Shown here in pieces: positions 7,968 to 15,193 of a stretch of DNA of 58,991 bases (positions are counted from its first letter, which is position 1; every line of letters begins with the position of its first letter). The notes beneath the pieces were generated by a model that did no database searches, had not been told where the DNA came from, and saw only the letters and a list, made by a program, of their open reading frames with translations. A program made the position numbers and the translations under genes. Source of the stretch: an uncultured Candidatus Melainabacteria bacterium (GTDB lineage Bacteria; Cyanobacteriota; Vampirovibrionia; Gastranaerophilales; Gastranaerophilaceae). Location of the stretch: contig CAKVLI010000010.1 in NCBI GenBank assembly GCA_934757155.1, positions 1-58,991 of the forward strand, written 5' to 3'.

Positions 7968-8300
7968 TTACTTATCACTAACTTTTACTGTGAGGTGAGA
8001 TGTACGTTTGAGTCTCTTGTATATACGACCTTGAGCTCTTGGTTTACCTCTTTTATAAGTTACGCTTTCGTCTGCAAAGATTTCAGAAACTTTTAAAGAA
8101 TCTGATTTAACCCCTGCTAGTTCAAATGCATTAGCTGCTGCAGCTTTAACGTTCTTTTCAACGACTCTGGCTGCGAAGTAAGGCATAAAACGCAACATGT
8201 CAAGAGCTTCATTAACAGCTTTACCTCTTACTTCGTTGATTACTCTACGAAGTTTTCTTGCTGTCATTTTTATGTTTGTTTGTCTTGCTTTAGCTTCCAT
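7968..8300 (-). CDS. rplV: Ribosomal protein L22
   Basis: Large-subunit protein whose hairpin lines the exit tunnel. The 110 residues include the R-x-x-K-M-T-x-R-K-x-R-R-V start region, FMPYFAARVVEKNVKAAAAN, and the tunnel hairpin with RGKPRAQGRIYKRLKRTSHL. A good AAGGAA site precedes the ATG. Confidence 0.97.
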   Translation of the reverse strand: MEAKARQTNIKMTARKLRRVINEVRGKAVNEALDMLRFMPYFAARVVEKNVKAAAANAFELAGVKSDSLKVSEIFADESVTYKRGKPRAQGRIYKRLKRTSHLTVKVSDK

Positions 8301-8361
8301 TTTTATTTTCCTTATATTTCTTTTTAATTAATTCTATAATCAAAAATTCTTGTACAGATTA

Positions 8362-8643
8362 CTATTTACGTTTTGCTGTTTTATCAGAACCTGCGTGCCC
8401 TCTGTACATTCTTGTAGGCGCAAATTCACCCAATTTGTGTCCAATCATTTGTTCTGTAACATATACAGGAACGTGAGTTTTGCCGTTGTGAACAGCAATT
8501 GTGTGTCCCAGCATATCAGGAATAATCATGGATGCTCTTGACCAAGTTTTAACAACTTTGTGTTCTGAATTTTCATTCATTTTGTTAATTTTCTTTTGAA
8601 GAGCTTCTTCTACGTATGGGCCCTTTTTTAATGAACGTGCCAT
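8362..8643 (-). CDS. rpsS: Ribosomal protein S19
   Basis: 30S head protein near the A site and subunit bridge. The 93 residues begin MARSLKKGPYVEEALQKK and contain KTWSRASMIIPDMLGHTIAV and GHKLGEFAPTRMYRGH, all family signatures. The AAAAGGAG site is strong. Confidence 0.97.
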   Translation of the reverse strand: MARSLKKGPYVEEALQKKINKMNENSEHKVVKTWSRASMIIPDMLGHTIAVHNGKTHVPVYVTEQMIGHKLGEFAPTRMYRGHAGSDKTAKRK

Positions 8644-8683
8644 TAATTTCTCCTTTTATATATTTGTATTAAATTACCTTGAT

Positions 8684-9511
8684 TTATTTTTTACGTCTTC
8701 TAACAATTAATTTATCAGAAGCTTTGCCCTGTTTTCTTGTCTTATAACCAAGAGCAGGTTTACCCCAAGGTGTTTTTGGATGTCCGCCAGGACCGGTCTT
8801 ACCTTCACCACCACCGTGAGGGTGATCACAAGGGTTCATTGTTACACCACGTACTGTAGGTCTAACACCCATGTATCTTTTTCTTCCGGCTTTACCAATC
8901 TTAAGGTTCTTGAATTCAGAATTGCCTAAAGTACCAACTGTAGCCATACATTCTTTTCTTACCATTCTCATTTCACCTGAAGGTAATTTGATAGTTACAT
9001 AGTTGCCTTCTTTAGCCATAACTTGTGCAAAGTTACCAGCTGAACGAACCATTTTACCGCCTCTGCCAGGTATAAGTTCAATGTTGTGAACAATTGTACC
9101 AAGAGGGATAAGTTCTAGCGGAAGAGCATTACCTGTCTGGATTAAAGCTTCAGGACCGCTTACGATTACATCGCCGACATTCAATCCTTCCGGAGTTAAG
9201 ATATATCTTTTTTCACCGTCAGCATAGAAAACTAATGAAATTCTTACGTTTCTATTTGGATCATATTCAATAGTTTTAACAGTTGCCGGTACACCGAATT
9301 TTTCTCTTTTGAAGTCGATTACGCGGTAAGATTGTTTAACCCCGCCGCCTTTATGACGACAAGTTATTCTACCGGTATTGTTTCTGCCGGCAGTCTTGCT
9401 TATTTTCTTCAATAAAGATTTTTCAGGAGTTGATGTAGTGATTTCTTGATAATCACTCTTTGTCATACCTCTTTGTCCCGGAGATGTCGGATTAATTTTA
9501 CGAATTGCCAT
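8684..9511 (-). CDS. rplB: Ribosomal protein L2
   Basis: Core large-subunit protein beside the peptidyl-transferase centre. The 275-residue chain has the usual blocks: NNTGRITCRHKGGGVKQSYR, LIQTGNALPLELIPLGTIVH, GRGGKMVRSAGNFAQVMAKE, and the conserved histidine loop MNPCDHPHGGGEGK. The 72-base spacer upstream, before rplW, contains two hairpins. Confidence 0.98.
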   Translation of the reverse strand: MAIRKINPTSPGQRGMTKSDYQEITTSTPEKSLLKKISKTAGRNNTGRITCRHKGGGVKQSYRVIDFKREKFGVPATVKTIEYDPNRNVRISLVFYADGEKRYILTPEGLNVGDVIVSGPEALIQTGNALPLELIPLGTIVHNIELIPGRGGKMVRSAGNFAQVMAKEGNYVTIKLPSGEMRMVRKECMATVGTLGNSEFKNLKIGKAGRKRYMGVRPTVRGVTMNPCDHPHGGGEGKTGPGGHPKTPWGKPALGYKTRKQGKASDKLIVRRRKK

Positions 9512-9558
9512 TTTATTTTCTCCTATTTCTATCTTTTTGGCTTGTTTAGTTTGTCTTG

Positions 9559-9592
9559 CCTGTGTTTTACACCGGCTTGGCTATTATATAGC
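9559..9592 (-). other. Two small hairpins in the rplW-rplB spacer
   Basis: One stem (GCTAT/ATAGC, 9580-9592) covers the rplW stop codon. A second (9559-9575) pairs CCTGTGT with ACACCGG apart from one mismatch. They lie upstream of the rplB ribosome-binding site. Confidence 0.35.
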
Positions 9593-9892
9593 TGTTAATT
9601 CTTCGATTGGATCGCCTTCAATAGTAACGATTGCTTTTTTAGAAGAATTAGTTCTACCAAATTTGTAACCCATTCTTTTTTCATGTGATGGCATATAAAC
9701 TGTTCTAACTTTCTTAACCTTTCTGCCAGGAAAAGCTAATTCTACAGCTTGTGCAATTTCAACTTTTGTTGCGTCCATATTAACTTCAAAAGTATATTGA
9801 CCTAAAGTTGTAGCCATCATTGATTTTTCAGTAACGATTGGTTTTTTAATTACATCGTATAATTTTTCTGTATTTGTTCTATCTTTACTCAT
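9584..9892 (-). CDS. rplW: Ribosomal protein L23
   Basis: Exit-tunnel rim protein and docking site for trigger factor and SRP. The 102-residue product has VIKKPIVTEKSMMATTLGQY, the family's EVNMDATKVEIAQAVE helix and KVKKVRTVYMPSHEKRMGYK. Its ATG overlaps the stop of rplD by one base (TAATG), so translation is coupled. Confidence 0.96.
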   Translation of the reverse strand: MSKDRTNTEKLYDVIKKPIVTEKSMMATTLGQYTFEVNMDATKVEIAQAVELAFPGRKVKKVRTVYMPSHEKRMGYKFGRTNSSKKAIVTIEGDPIEELTAI

Positions 9893-10518
9893 TATTGCAG
9901 CCTTTCTGTTATATCGTTAACAGCTTTTTCTGTCATTACAACAAAATCAGCTTCAAGTAAGTCTTTTACGTTCAAGTTAGTTGGGAGCAACAATTTTACG
10001 CTAGGAATATTGCCAGCTGCCAAACTTAAGTATTTGTTTTCTTCAGCCATTGTATCAGCGATAACAAGGATTTTACCGCTCAAGTTCAATGATTTGATGA
10101 TGCCTGCCATCAATTTAGTTTTTGGTTCATTGATTGCAGAGAAATCTTTAACAACAACGAGTTGTTCTTCTCTTGCAGAAAGTGCCGATTTAAGAGCCAA
10201 CTTTCTAGCCTTTTGAGGCATGTTGATTTCGTAGCTTCTTGGTTTTGGTCCAAAGATTACACCACCACCTGCGAATAAAGGTGATCTTGTTGAACCTGCT
10301 CTAGCACGACCTGTACCTTTTTGTTTCCAAGGTTTACGTCCGCCGCCTGATACTTCAGCTCTTGTTTTTGCAGATGCAGAACCTTGTCTTGCGTTGTTTA
10401 ATTGTCTTCTTAATGCTAAATGCATTACGTGAAGGTTAGGCTCAACACCAAAAACTGCTTCGTTTAAAGTGATGTCGCCTAGTTTTTCACCGTTTGTATT
10501 TAATAATTGTTTTGACAT
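9892..10518 (-). CDS. rplD: Ribosomal protein L4
   Basis: Large-subunit protein with a tunnel-reaching loop; in many bacteria it also represses its own operon. I place the start at 10518 (MSKQLLNTNGEKLGDI), giving 208 residues. An AAAGGA site lies before it, and the 39 codons upstream encode nothing L4-like. The loop VSGGGRKPWKQKGTGRARAG, with R-S-P-L-F-x-G-G-G after it, is intact. The 211-base spacer before it is unusually long for this operon and full of hairpins, so L4 expression may be controlled there. Confidence 0.96.
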   Translation of the reverse strand: MSKQLLNTNGEKLGDITLNEAVFGVEPNLHVMHLALRRQLNNARQGSASAKTRAEVSGGGRKPWKQKGTGRARAGSTRSPLFAGGGVIFGPKPRSYEINMPQKARKLALKSALSAREEQLVVVKDFSAINEPKTKLMAGIIKSLNLSGKILVIADTMAEENKYLSLAAGNIPSVKLLLPTNLNVKDLLEADFVVMTEKAVNDITERLQ

Positions 10519-10729
10519 TTTTCTATTTTCCTTTTGCTTTCCGTCTACCCCTTGCCTATCGGCTTTATATGGCAGAAGCGGGTTGTATATCTTCTGTTTT
10601 ATTCCGCCTGTGCAATCAGAGATTGCTTCGTTCATTCCACTTACGTTTCATTCACAACGGCGGTGTCGTTGTGTTGCCCTGCTTGTCTTGCACTACTGCA
10701 AGCCAACTCCGGCAACACCGGCTACGCAG
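10519..10729 (-). promoter_or_regulatory. Hairpin-rich rplC-rplD intercistronic region
   Basis: Five short stem-loops lie in a row, given in window coordinates: CAGAAG/CTTCTG (10573-10596), GCAATC/GATTGC (10612-10626), CACAACG/CGTTGTG (10653-10673), CTTGCA/TGCAAG (10687-10702) and CCGG/CCGG (10709-10721). No open reading frame of its own is convincing. Other gaps in the operon are mostly 15-80 bases. It may be a structured RNA acting as a leader for rplD; no known family was recognised. Confidence 0.5.
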
Positions 10730-11365
10730 TTAATTCCATTTTGTTCTTGAAGGAACGATTGTTACCAATCTGCCTTCGCAACCAGGAACTGAACCCTTAA
10801 CCAAAACTAAACCGTTTTCAGCATCAACTTTAACAAGTTTAAGTTTTGTGATTGTAACTCTTTCGTTACCCATGTTACCAGCCATTCTTTTACCTTTGAT
10901 AACACGGCTAGGAGTTGTACCAGCACCAATTGAACCCGGTTCTCTATGGTTTTTAGAACCATGAGCCATAGGTCCTCTTCCAAAGTTCCATCTCTTAACT
11001 GTACCTTGGAAACCTTTACCTATTGAAGTACCTGTTACATCAACTTTTTGAACATCGTTCAATACAGACAAGTCGATTTCTTGACCAACTTTGTAGTCTG
11101 CAGGATTTTCAACTCTGAATTCTTGCAAGTGTCTGTAGTTGTTCAAACCGTTTTTCTTGAAGTGTCCGATTTCAGCCTTTGTCAAGTGTTTTTCTTTTGC
11201 TGCAATCGTACCAACTTGTATAGCATTATAACCGTCCGTTTCAACAGTTTTAACCTGAGTTACAACAGTTGAATCAACTTTGATTACGGTTACAGGAACC
11301 GCCAAACCTTCTGAATCGAAAATTTGAGTCATTCCAAGTTTTTTACCAATTACACCTAGTGTCAT
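10730..11365 (-). CDS. rplC: Ribosomal protein L3
   Basis: Large-subunit assembly initiator reaching the peptidyl-transferase centre. The start is set at 11365 (MTLGVIGKKLGMTQIF), giving 211 residues, because AAAGGA lies at proper distance and the six codons upstream are not family-like. Typical blocks are the GTSIGKGFQGTVKRWNFGRG core and the GPMAHGSKNHREPGSIGAGT loop, with RMAGNMGNERVT after it. Long spacers lie on both sides of the gene. Confidence 0.97.
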   Translation of the reverse strand: MTLGVIGKKLGMTQIFDSEGLAVPVTVIKVDSTVVTQVKTVETDGYNAIQVGTIAAKEKHLTKAEIGHFKKNGLNNYRHLQEFRVENPADYKVGQEIDLSVLNDVQKVDVTGTSIGKGFQGTVKRWNFGRGPMAHGSKNHREPGSIGAGTTPSRVIKGKRMAGNMGNERVTITKLKLVKVDAENGLVLVKGSVPGCEGRLVTIVPSRTKWN

Positions 11366-11555
11366 ATCTTTCCTTTCTAGCACAATCTCAAAAACTCATT
11401 GAGAGTTCACAAAATTATGCCTTACGTCTTGCGAGCGCTACTACCTTTTCTTTTACCATTCGGGGGTTTTCACCCCACCGTCTTACCTGACGTCGTAGTT
11501 CACATTATATGCATAATGCTTATTAAGTTTTCAAAATTCGTGGTGTTATTAACGA
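11366..11555 (-). promoter_or_regulatory. Structured rpsJ-rplC intercistronic region
   Basis: A 190-base gap with a CATTAT/ATAATG hairpin (11503-11518) and a GGGG/CCCC hairpin with a six-base loop (11463-11476). A TCTCAA/TTGAGA pairing lies just upstream of the rplC ribosome-binding site. No gene is seen. It may be an internal leader or processing region. Confidence 0.4.
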
Positions 11556-11882
11556 TTAAAGTTTTACTTCAATATCTACACCAGCAGGTAAGTCTAACCT
11601 GCTCAACTCTTCAGTTGTTTGTTGAGTAGGTTCGTAAATATCGATAATACGTTTATGAGTTCTAATCTCAAAGTGTTCACGTGATTTTTTATCAACGTGT
11701 GGTGAACGTAATACACAATAAATACGTCTTTTTGTAGGTAAAGGAATAGGACCGGCAACCTTAGCGTCTGTTCTTTTTGCAGTTTCTACGATTTTTTCAG
11801 CTGAAACATCAACCAATTTGTGTTCGTAGGATCTTAAACAAACTCTAATTCTTTGTCTTGAATCTTGTTTTGTACCTGTCAT
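11556..11882 (-). CDS. rpsJ: Ribosomal protein S10 (NusE)
   Basis: 30S head protein that also joins NusB/NusG antitermination complexes. The start at 11882 (MTGTKQDSRQRIRVCLRSYE) gives 108 residues, close to the usual 102-105; it has AAAGGA upstream, while the ten codons before it are not conserved. Landmarks are AKVAGPIPLPTKRRIYCVLR, SPHVDKKSREHFEIRTHKR and the tail LDLPAGVDIEVKL. It heads the operon, about 100 bases after the promoter at 11989-12017. Confidence 0.97.
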   Translation of the reverse strand: MTGTKQDSRQRIRVCLRSYEHKLVDVSAEKIVETAKRTDAKVAGPIPLPTKRRIYCVLRSPHVDKKSREHFEIRTHKRIIDIYEPTQQTTEELSRLDLPAGVDIEVKL

Positions 11883-11934
11883 TTTTAATTCCTTTATATT
11901 TGTATTTACCAATATTTAATCGGCTGTATACCTC

Positions 11935-11948
11935 AGAGCGATTGCTCT
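11935..11948 (-). other. Hairpin in rpsJ leader
   Basis: AGAGC/GCTCT stem with a four-base loop in the 100-base leader RNA between the promoter and rpsJ. No T-run follows, so it is not a simple attenuator. Confidence 0.35.
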
Positions 11949-11988
11949 TTGATACCGATCCGCTATTACTTTCGACTATAGCAAATCA

Positions 11989-12017
11989 ATAATAAAACAA
12001 ACAAAAATCAGAGTCAA
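11989..12017 (-). promoter_or_regulatory. Promoter of the ribosomal protein operon
   Basis: On the minus strand TTGACT (12017-12012) is followed by 17 bases and TATTAT (11994-11989), a near-consensus housekeeping promoter. Transcription would start near 11982. Confidence 0.8.
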
Positions 12018-12044
12018 CAGGGGGTTTTAACTTTATTTTAAATT

Positions 12045-12845
12045 TTACAAAACTTTACAAGTCGGACAAAACTTTTCCATCGCGCTGACAAATCCATCAT
12101 CAAAAACAGAATCCGTTACATAATCCGCAATCTCTTTCAAAGAATCTGTCGCGTTACCCATTGCGACCTTAATTCCGCCGGCTTTTAAAAGCTCAATGTC
12201 GTTATTTTGATCACCGATAGTTAAAATTTCATCCTGATTTAAGTTCCAATATTTTTGCAAAAATCTTACCGCACAAGATTTTGACGCCTCTTTATTAGAA
12301 AATTCCAAAAAATACGGAGTGGATTTTACTATATATATATCAGGGAAATTTTTCGGAAGTTCTTTTTCTAACCTGTCAATTTTTTGGGGATTATTATAAT
12401 CTATCGCCAAAAGTTTATTAATTTTATTCTTCTCAATCTCATCAAATTTTTTAACAGAAAATTTTGTATGCAAATTGTTGCAATATCTTTCAACCTCAGG
12501 GCAAACAGACTCTGAATACAAAATATCATCATTATATAAATTTATATGAATGTTTTCAGATTTCGCCCACTCAAGAATTTTTTCACATTGCTCCCGGGTC
12601 AAATATCTTTCATAAAGCGTCTTGTCCCCGTCAGTAATCAATCCGCCCTGATAAGAAACAACGGGTGTATCCAGCCCCAAATCCTTCGCAATAAGTTTTG
12701 CAGCTTCGTTCATTCTGCCGGTCACCAAAACAACCCTAATTCCGGCACCACAAAGATTACGCACACAAGCCTTAACCCTCTCCGTGAATTGCCCCTCAGG
12801 AATCAATATTGTCCCGTCAATATCCGTTGCAACAAGTTTTATCAT
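12045..12845 (-). CDS. Cof-type HAD-IIB family phosphatase
   Basis: A 266-residue cytosolic HAD hydrolase with a C2b cap. Motif I is DIDGTIL (D8 nucleophile, D10), motif II is LVTGR, and motif III/IV is the lysine in the NKLLAID region plus GDQNNDIELLKAGG near 210-225. Family members dephosphorylate small sugar phosphates, nucleotides or cofactors; the substrate cannot be read from sequence. CPTC near the C-terminus is an unusual pair of cysteines. It stands alone upstream of the ribosomal operon. There is no ribosome-binding site: an extended -10 (TGATACAAT) lies six bases before the ATG, so the mRNA may be leaderless. Confidence 0.88.
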   Translation of the reverse strand: MIKLVATDIDGTILIPEGQFTERVKACVRNLCGAGIRVVLVTGRMNEAAKLIAKDLGLDTPVVSYQGGLITDGDKTLYERYLTREQCEKILEWAKSENIHINLYNDDILYSESVCPEVERYCNNLHTKFSVKKFDEIEKNKINKLLAIDYNNPQKIDRLEKELPKNFPDIYIVKSTPYFLEFSNKEASKSCAVRFLQKYWNLNQDEILTIGDQNNDIELLKAGGIKVAMGNATDSLKEIADYVTDSVFDDGFVSAMEKFCPTCKVL

Positions 12846-12851
12846 AGCTCG

Positions 12852-12860
12852 ATTGTATCA
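12852..12860 (-). promoter_or_regulatory. Extended -10 six bases before the HAD phosphatase ATG
   Basis: TGATACAAT then CGAGCT then ATG on the minus strand. It has the same layout as at smpB, the PHP gene and the winged-helix gene. Confidence 0.5.
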
Positions 12861-12910
12861 CCTTCAGGTTTTAGGAGCAAGAGGGGGGGAAGAGGTAAAT
12901 ATAATAACCG

Positions 12911-12945
12911 AACCCTCATCCTAACCTTCTCCCGTTGGGAGAAGG
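12911..12945. repeat. Dispersed palindromic element, copy 2 (diverged)
   Basis: ACCCTCATCCTAACC is followed by a 9-bp stem CCTTCTCCC / GGGAGAAGG. Base changes relative to copies 1 and 3 occur in paired positions, so the stem is preserved. Confidence 0.65.
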
Positions 12946-13072
12946 AATTGATGTGTTCACCTTGGGGAGGGAGATATTTGTAGTTTTACATTCTGCAATG
13001 TATATTTACCCCTCCCCCCCCCAAAAAAAACGCCAAGTTAGTAGTTTTACTCAAATAACAGTTTCATTTACC

Positions 13073-13100
13073 CCAAAAAAAACGCCCTTTAAAGGGCGGT
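13073..13100 (-). terminator. Terminator of the gene at 13150-13635
   Basis: Perfect palindrome CGCCCTTTAAAGGGCG followed on the minus strand by a run of eight or more T. Confidence 0.85.
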
Positions 13101-13149
13101 GAAGATTGGTTAATTTATAAGGTATTTTTAGGTTATATAATATGTATTT

Positions 13150-13635
13150 TTATTTTTTGAACCAGTTAAATGGGTTTAATTTTGACCAAAAACTTGGTTT
13201 GCCTGAAGCTGACGGCTTTCTAAACCCTTTGATTAGACAAAAAGTAGTCGCTCCGATTGCACCCAGAGCCAACAAACCTTTCATAAGAGTAGACTTGTTT
13301 GAAACTTTGTTCGTTGCGTTTTCTGCCTCATCAGTTATCGCTTGGCGGAAGCTTTTTCCTTCCTCGCCGTTTGTCATAATATTATAATTTTCTTTACCAT
13401 ATCCCATCCCGTTTCCATAAACATGGTCGTTAACAGAATAGTTCGCGTTATTACCCGCAACAAACATGTCATTTGCGTAGTTGTTATACAAATTACCTGC
13501 TTGCGCCATATTCATATATTGAGTCGCATTCATTGCATTATTTGCAGGCGGTGTCATCTCATATGCCTCATAAGGAATATGGTCAAGAATACCGTTATAA
13601 TATAAATAATCTAATGCTCCCGGTAACACTGTCAT
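13150..13635 (-). CDS. Unknown protein with one C-terminal membrane segment
   Basis: A 161-residue protein of no family I recognise. The middle is rich in N, M, Y, A and G (MNATQYMNMAQAGNLYNNYA). One hydrophobic helix follows at about 127-145 (LLALGAIGATTFCLIKGF) and then a short basic, aromatic tail (FWSKLNPFNWFKK). This suggests a tail-anchored protein with its N-terminal part in the cytoplasm. I take the ATG at 13635, which has AAGGTG at fair distance, over a GTG four codons upstream. It is a single gene, diverging from the 13748 gene. The Asn/Gly-rich head and basic anchor recall the lineage-specific proteins elsewhere in this window. Confidence 0.65.
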   Translation of the reverse strand: MTVLPGALDYLYYNGILDHIPYEAYEMTPPANNAMNATQYMNMAQAGNLYNNYANDMFVAGNNANYSVNDHVYGNGMGYGKENYNIMTNGEEGKSFRQAITDEAENATNKVSNKSTLMKGLLALGAIGATTFCLIKGFRKPSASGKPSFWSKLNPFNWFKK

Positions 13636-13747
13636 TTTTTCTAACACCTTTTTACTAACGCTTCACATTTATATAAAGTTATTTCTTGTTACAAAATTGC
13701 TTTATGAGTTTAATTTTGTTAAGATTTATTAAAACCAGAGGAGCATT

Positions 13748-15193
13748 TTGAAAGATTTTTTAAAAAAAAATTGGATAATACTAACTGTAGAACTCCTTAT
13801 TCTGATTGCATTTTACATCTTTTACGGAAAATTTGGAGATTCGGTTGTTGACTCTTTTAGAGAAGCTTATATTCCATCAAGGATTCTTGACGGAAAAATC
13901 TTGTACAAAAATATTTTCACAATCTACGCACCGTTTGCATACCTTTTCAACGCTCTTTTATTCGTGATTTTCGGGGTAAAACTAAAAGTATTGCAAATTG
14001 CGGGACTACTGACTACGATGGAAATTTTTTATTTTACATACAAAATTTCCTCAAAATTTTTGGACAAATTCTGCACCTCAGGAATTCTATTATTTTTCTT
14101 TGCAGGTTTTGCTTTGTCCTCTAATGTTTTTAACTCATTTTTCCCTTATTCATACGGAATTTTGTACGGTCTATTATTTGCTCTATGCTCAATTTATTTC
14201 GCTCTGGAGAAAAAATTTAACCTCGCATATCTTTTCTGTGCGTTTGCAATTTGTTCAAAATACGAATTTATATTATCAATAATTCCATTAATTTTATTGA
14301 GCCGAAAAACTGAATGGAAGAAAAATCTGGTATTTTTTATCATTCCATTTTTAATAACATTTTTGCCTCTGTTTTTCATGGGTTTAAGATTCAATGATTT
14401 GTTTACCACATTCGGACTCATCGGAATGATGACTTCCACAAAAACTCTTGCGTGGTTTTATTCCGCGACCGGTTTGACTTTTAGACCAGAACACATTTCT
14501 CTCTATTTAATCAATTTTGCAAAGTTCTACATTCCTGTTTATTGGAAACTATGGCAAGAAGTTTTGATGTGGATATTTCCTATGGTATTTTTCTTGGGTT
14601 GTTTCCGTTTCAAAAAACTCAATGCTGGCGAAAAATTCTTCATATTAGCTTCATTACTAATCAGCGCAAAGGTATTTTTTGCGCTCACTTTGCAATCTTA
14701 TGGAGTTTATTTCATTCCGTTCGGATTGATTTCGCTTTTCATTCTCATGCCGGAAAAAATCAAAAAATACAACTGCGCTGTTTTAATTCTTTGGAGTTTG
14801 GTTGTTGGAATTAATAACGGAATGGTTTTAGCAAAAAAAGATGTTACGACTCTTGATAATGTGGTTGATTTTGTTAACCGAAATACAAAAATTTCCGATA
14901 GAGTGATAGTTTATCCGGAAGGTTTGAAGGTAAATGTTTTAACCGGAAGAAAATCCGATGACAAATTTTATTCGCTGATTCCTCTTTATGTGGAAACATT
15001 TGGAGATGAAATAATTATTAAAAGATTAGAGATAACAAAACCAAAATACATTGTTACCACGGATTATGACACATCAGCATATTATTTCCGAAAATTCGGA
15101 GAAGATTATGCGATAGACACAATGAAATTTATTCGTAAAAATTATTCACTCGTAAAAAAAGATGACTATGCAGAATATTACAAGTTAAATTAA
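13748..15193 (+). CDS. Multi-pass membrane glycosyltransferase-like protein (GT39/ArnT type)
   Basis: A 481-residue integral membrane protein with about ten hydrophobic segments and a soluble C-terminal domain (from about 375). After the first helix, residues 35-65 hold an acidic/aromatic loop, FREAYIPSRILDG then IYAPFAYLF. This is the usual arrangement in polyprenyl-phosphate-sugar transferases of the GT39/PMT_2/ArnT fold, where a loop acid is catalytic. The start is TTG with AGAGGAG four bases upstream. Its stop shares the sequence TTAA with the stop of the convergent gene. Fold and topology are fairly clear; substrate and exact family are not. Confidence 0.65.
   Translation: MKDFLKKNWIILTVELLILIAFYIFYGKFGDSVVDSFREAYIPSRILDGKILYKNIFTIYAPFAYLFNALLFVIFGVKLKVLQIAGLLTTMEIFYFTYKISSKFLDKFCTSGILLFFFAGFALSSNVFNSFFPYSYGILYGLLFALCSIYFALEKKFNLAYLFCAFAICSKYEFILSIIPLILLSRKTEWKKNLVFFIIPFLITFLPLFFMGLRFNDLFTTFGLIGMMTSTKTLAWFYSATGLTFRPEHISLYLINFAKFYIPVYWKLWQEVLMWIFPMVFFLGCFRFKKLNAGEKFFILASLLISAKVFFALTLQSYGVYFIPFGLISLFILMPEKIKKYNCAVLILWSLVVGINNGMVLAKKDVTTLDNVVDFVNRNTKISDRVIVYPEGLKVNVLTGRKSDDKFYSLIPLYVETFGDEIIIKRLEITKPKYIVTTDYDTSAYYFRKFGEDYAIDTMKFIRKNYSLVKKDDYAEYYKLN

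Larger units (their letters stand above)
12846..13149. other. Gene-free stretch with repeats
   Basis: About 300 bases with no coding signal. It holds palindromic element copy 2, long C and A runs (13008-13030), a small ACATT/AATGT hairpin and the terminator of the gene at 13150. Confidence 0.7.

Noticed and set aside
10519..10635. Upstream extension of L4 by 39 codons
   Set aside because: The extra residues are not L4-like, lie over hairpins, and a good AAAGGA site precedes the inner ATG.
11495..11525. Resemblance of the CATTATATGCATAATG stretch to a dif site
   Set aside because: The half-sites do not match XerC/XerD consensus well, and the place inside a ribosomal operon is implausible.
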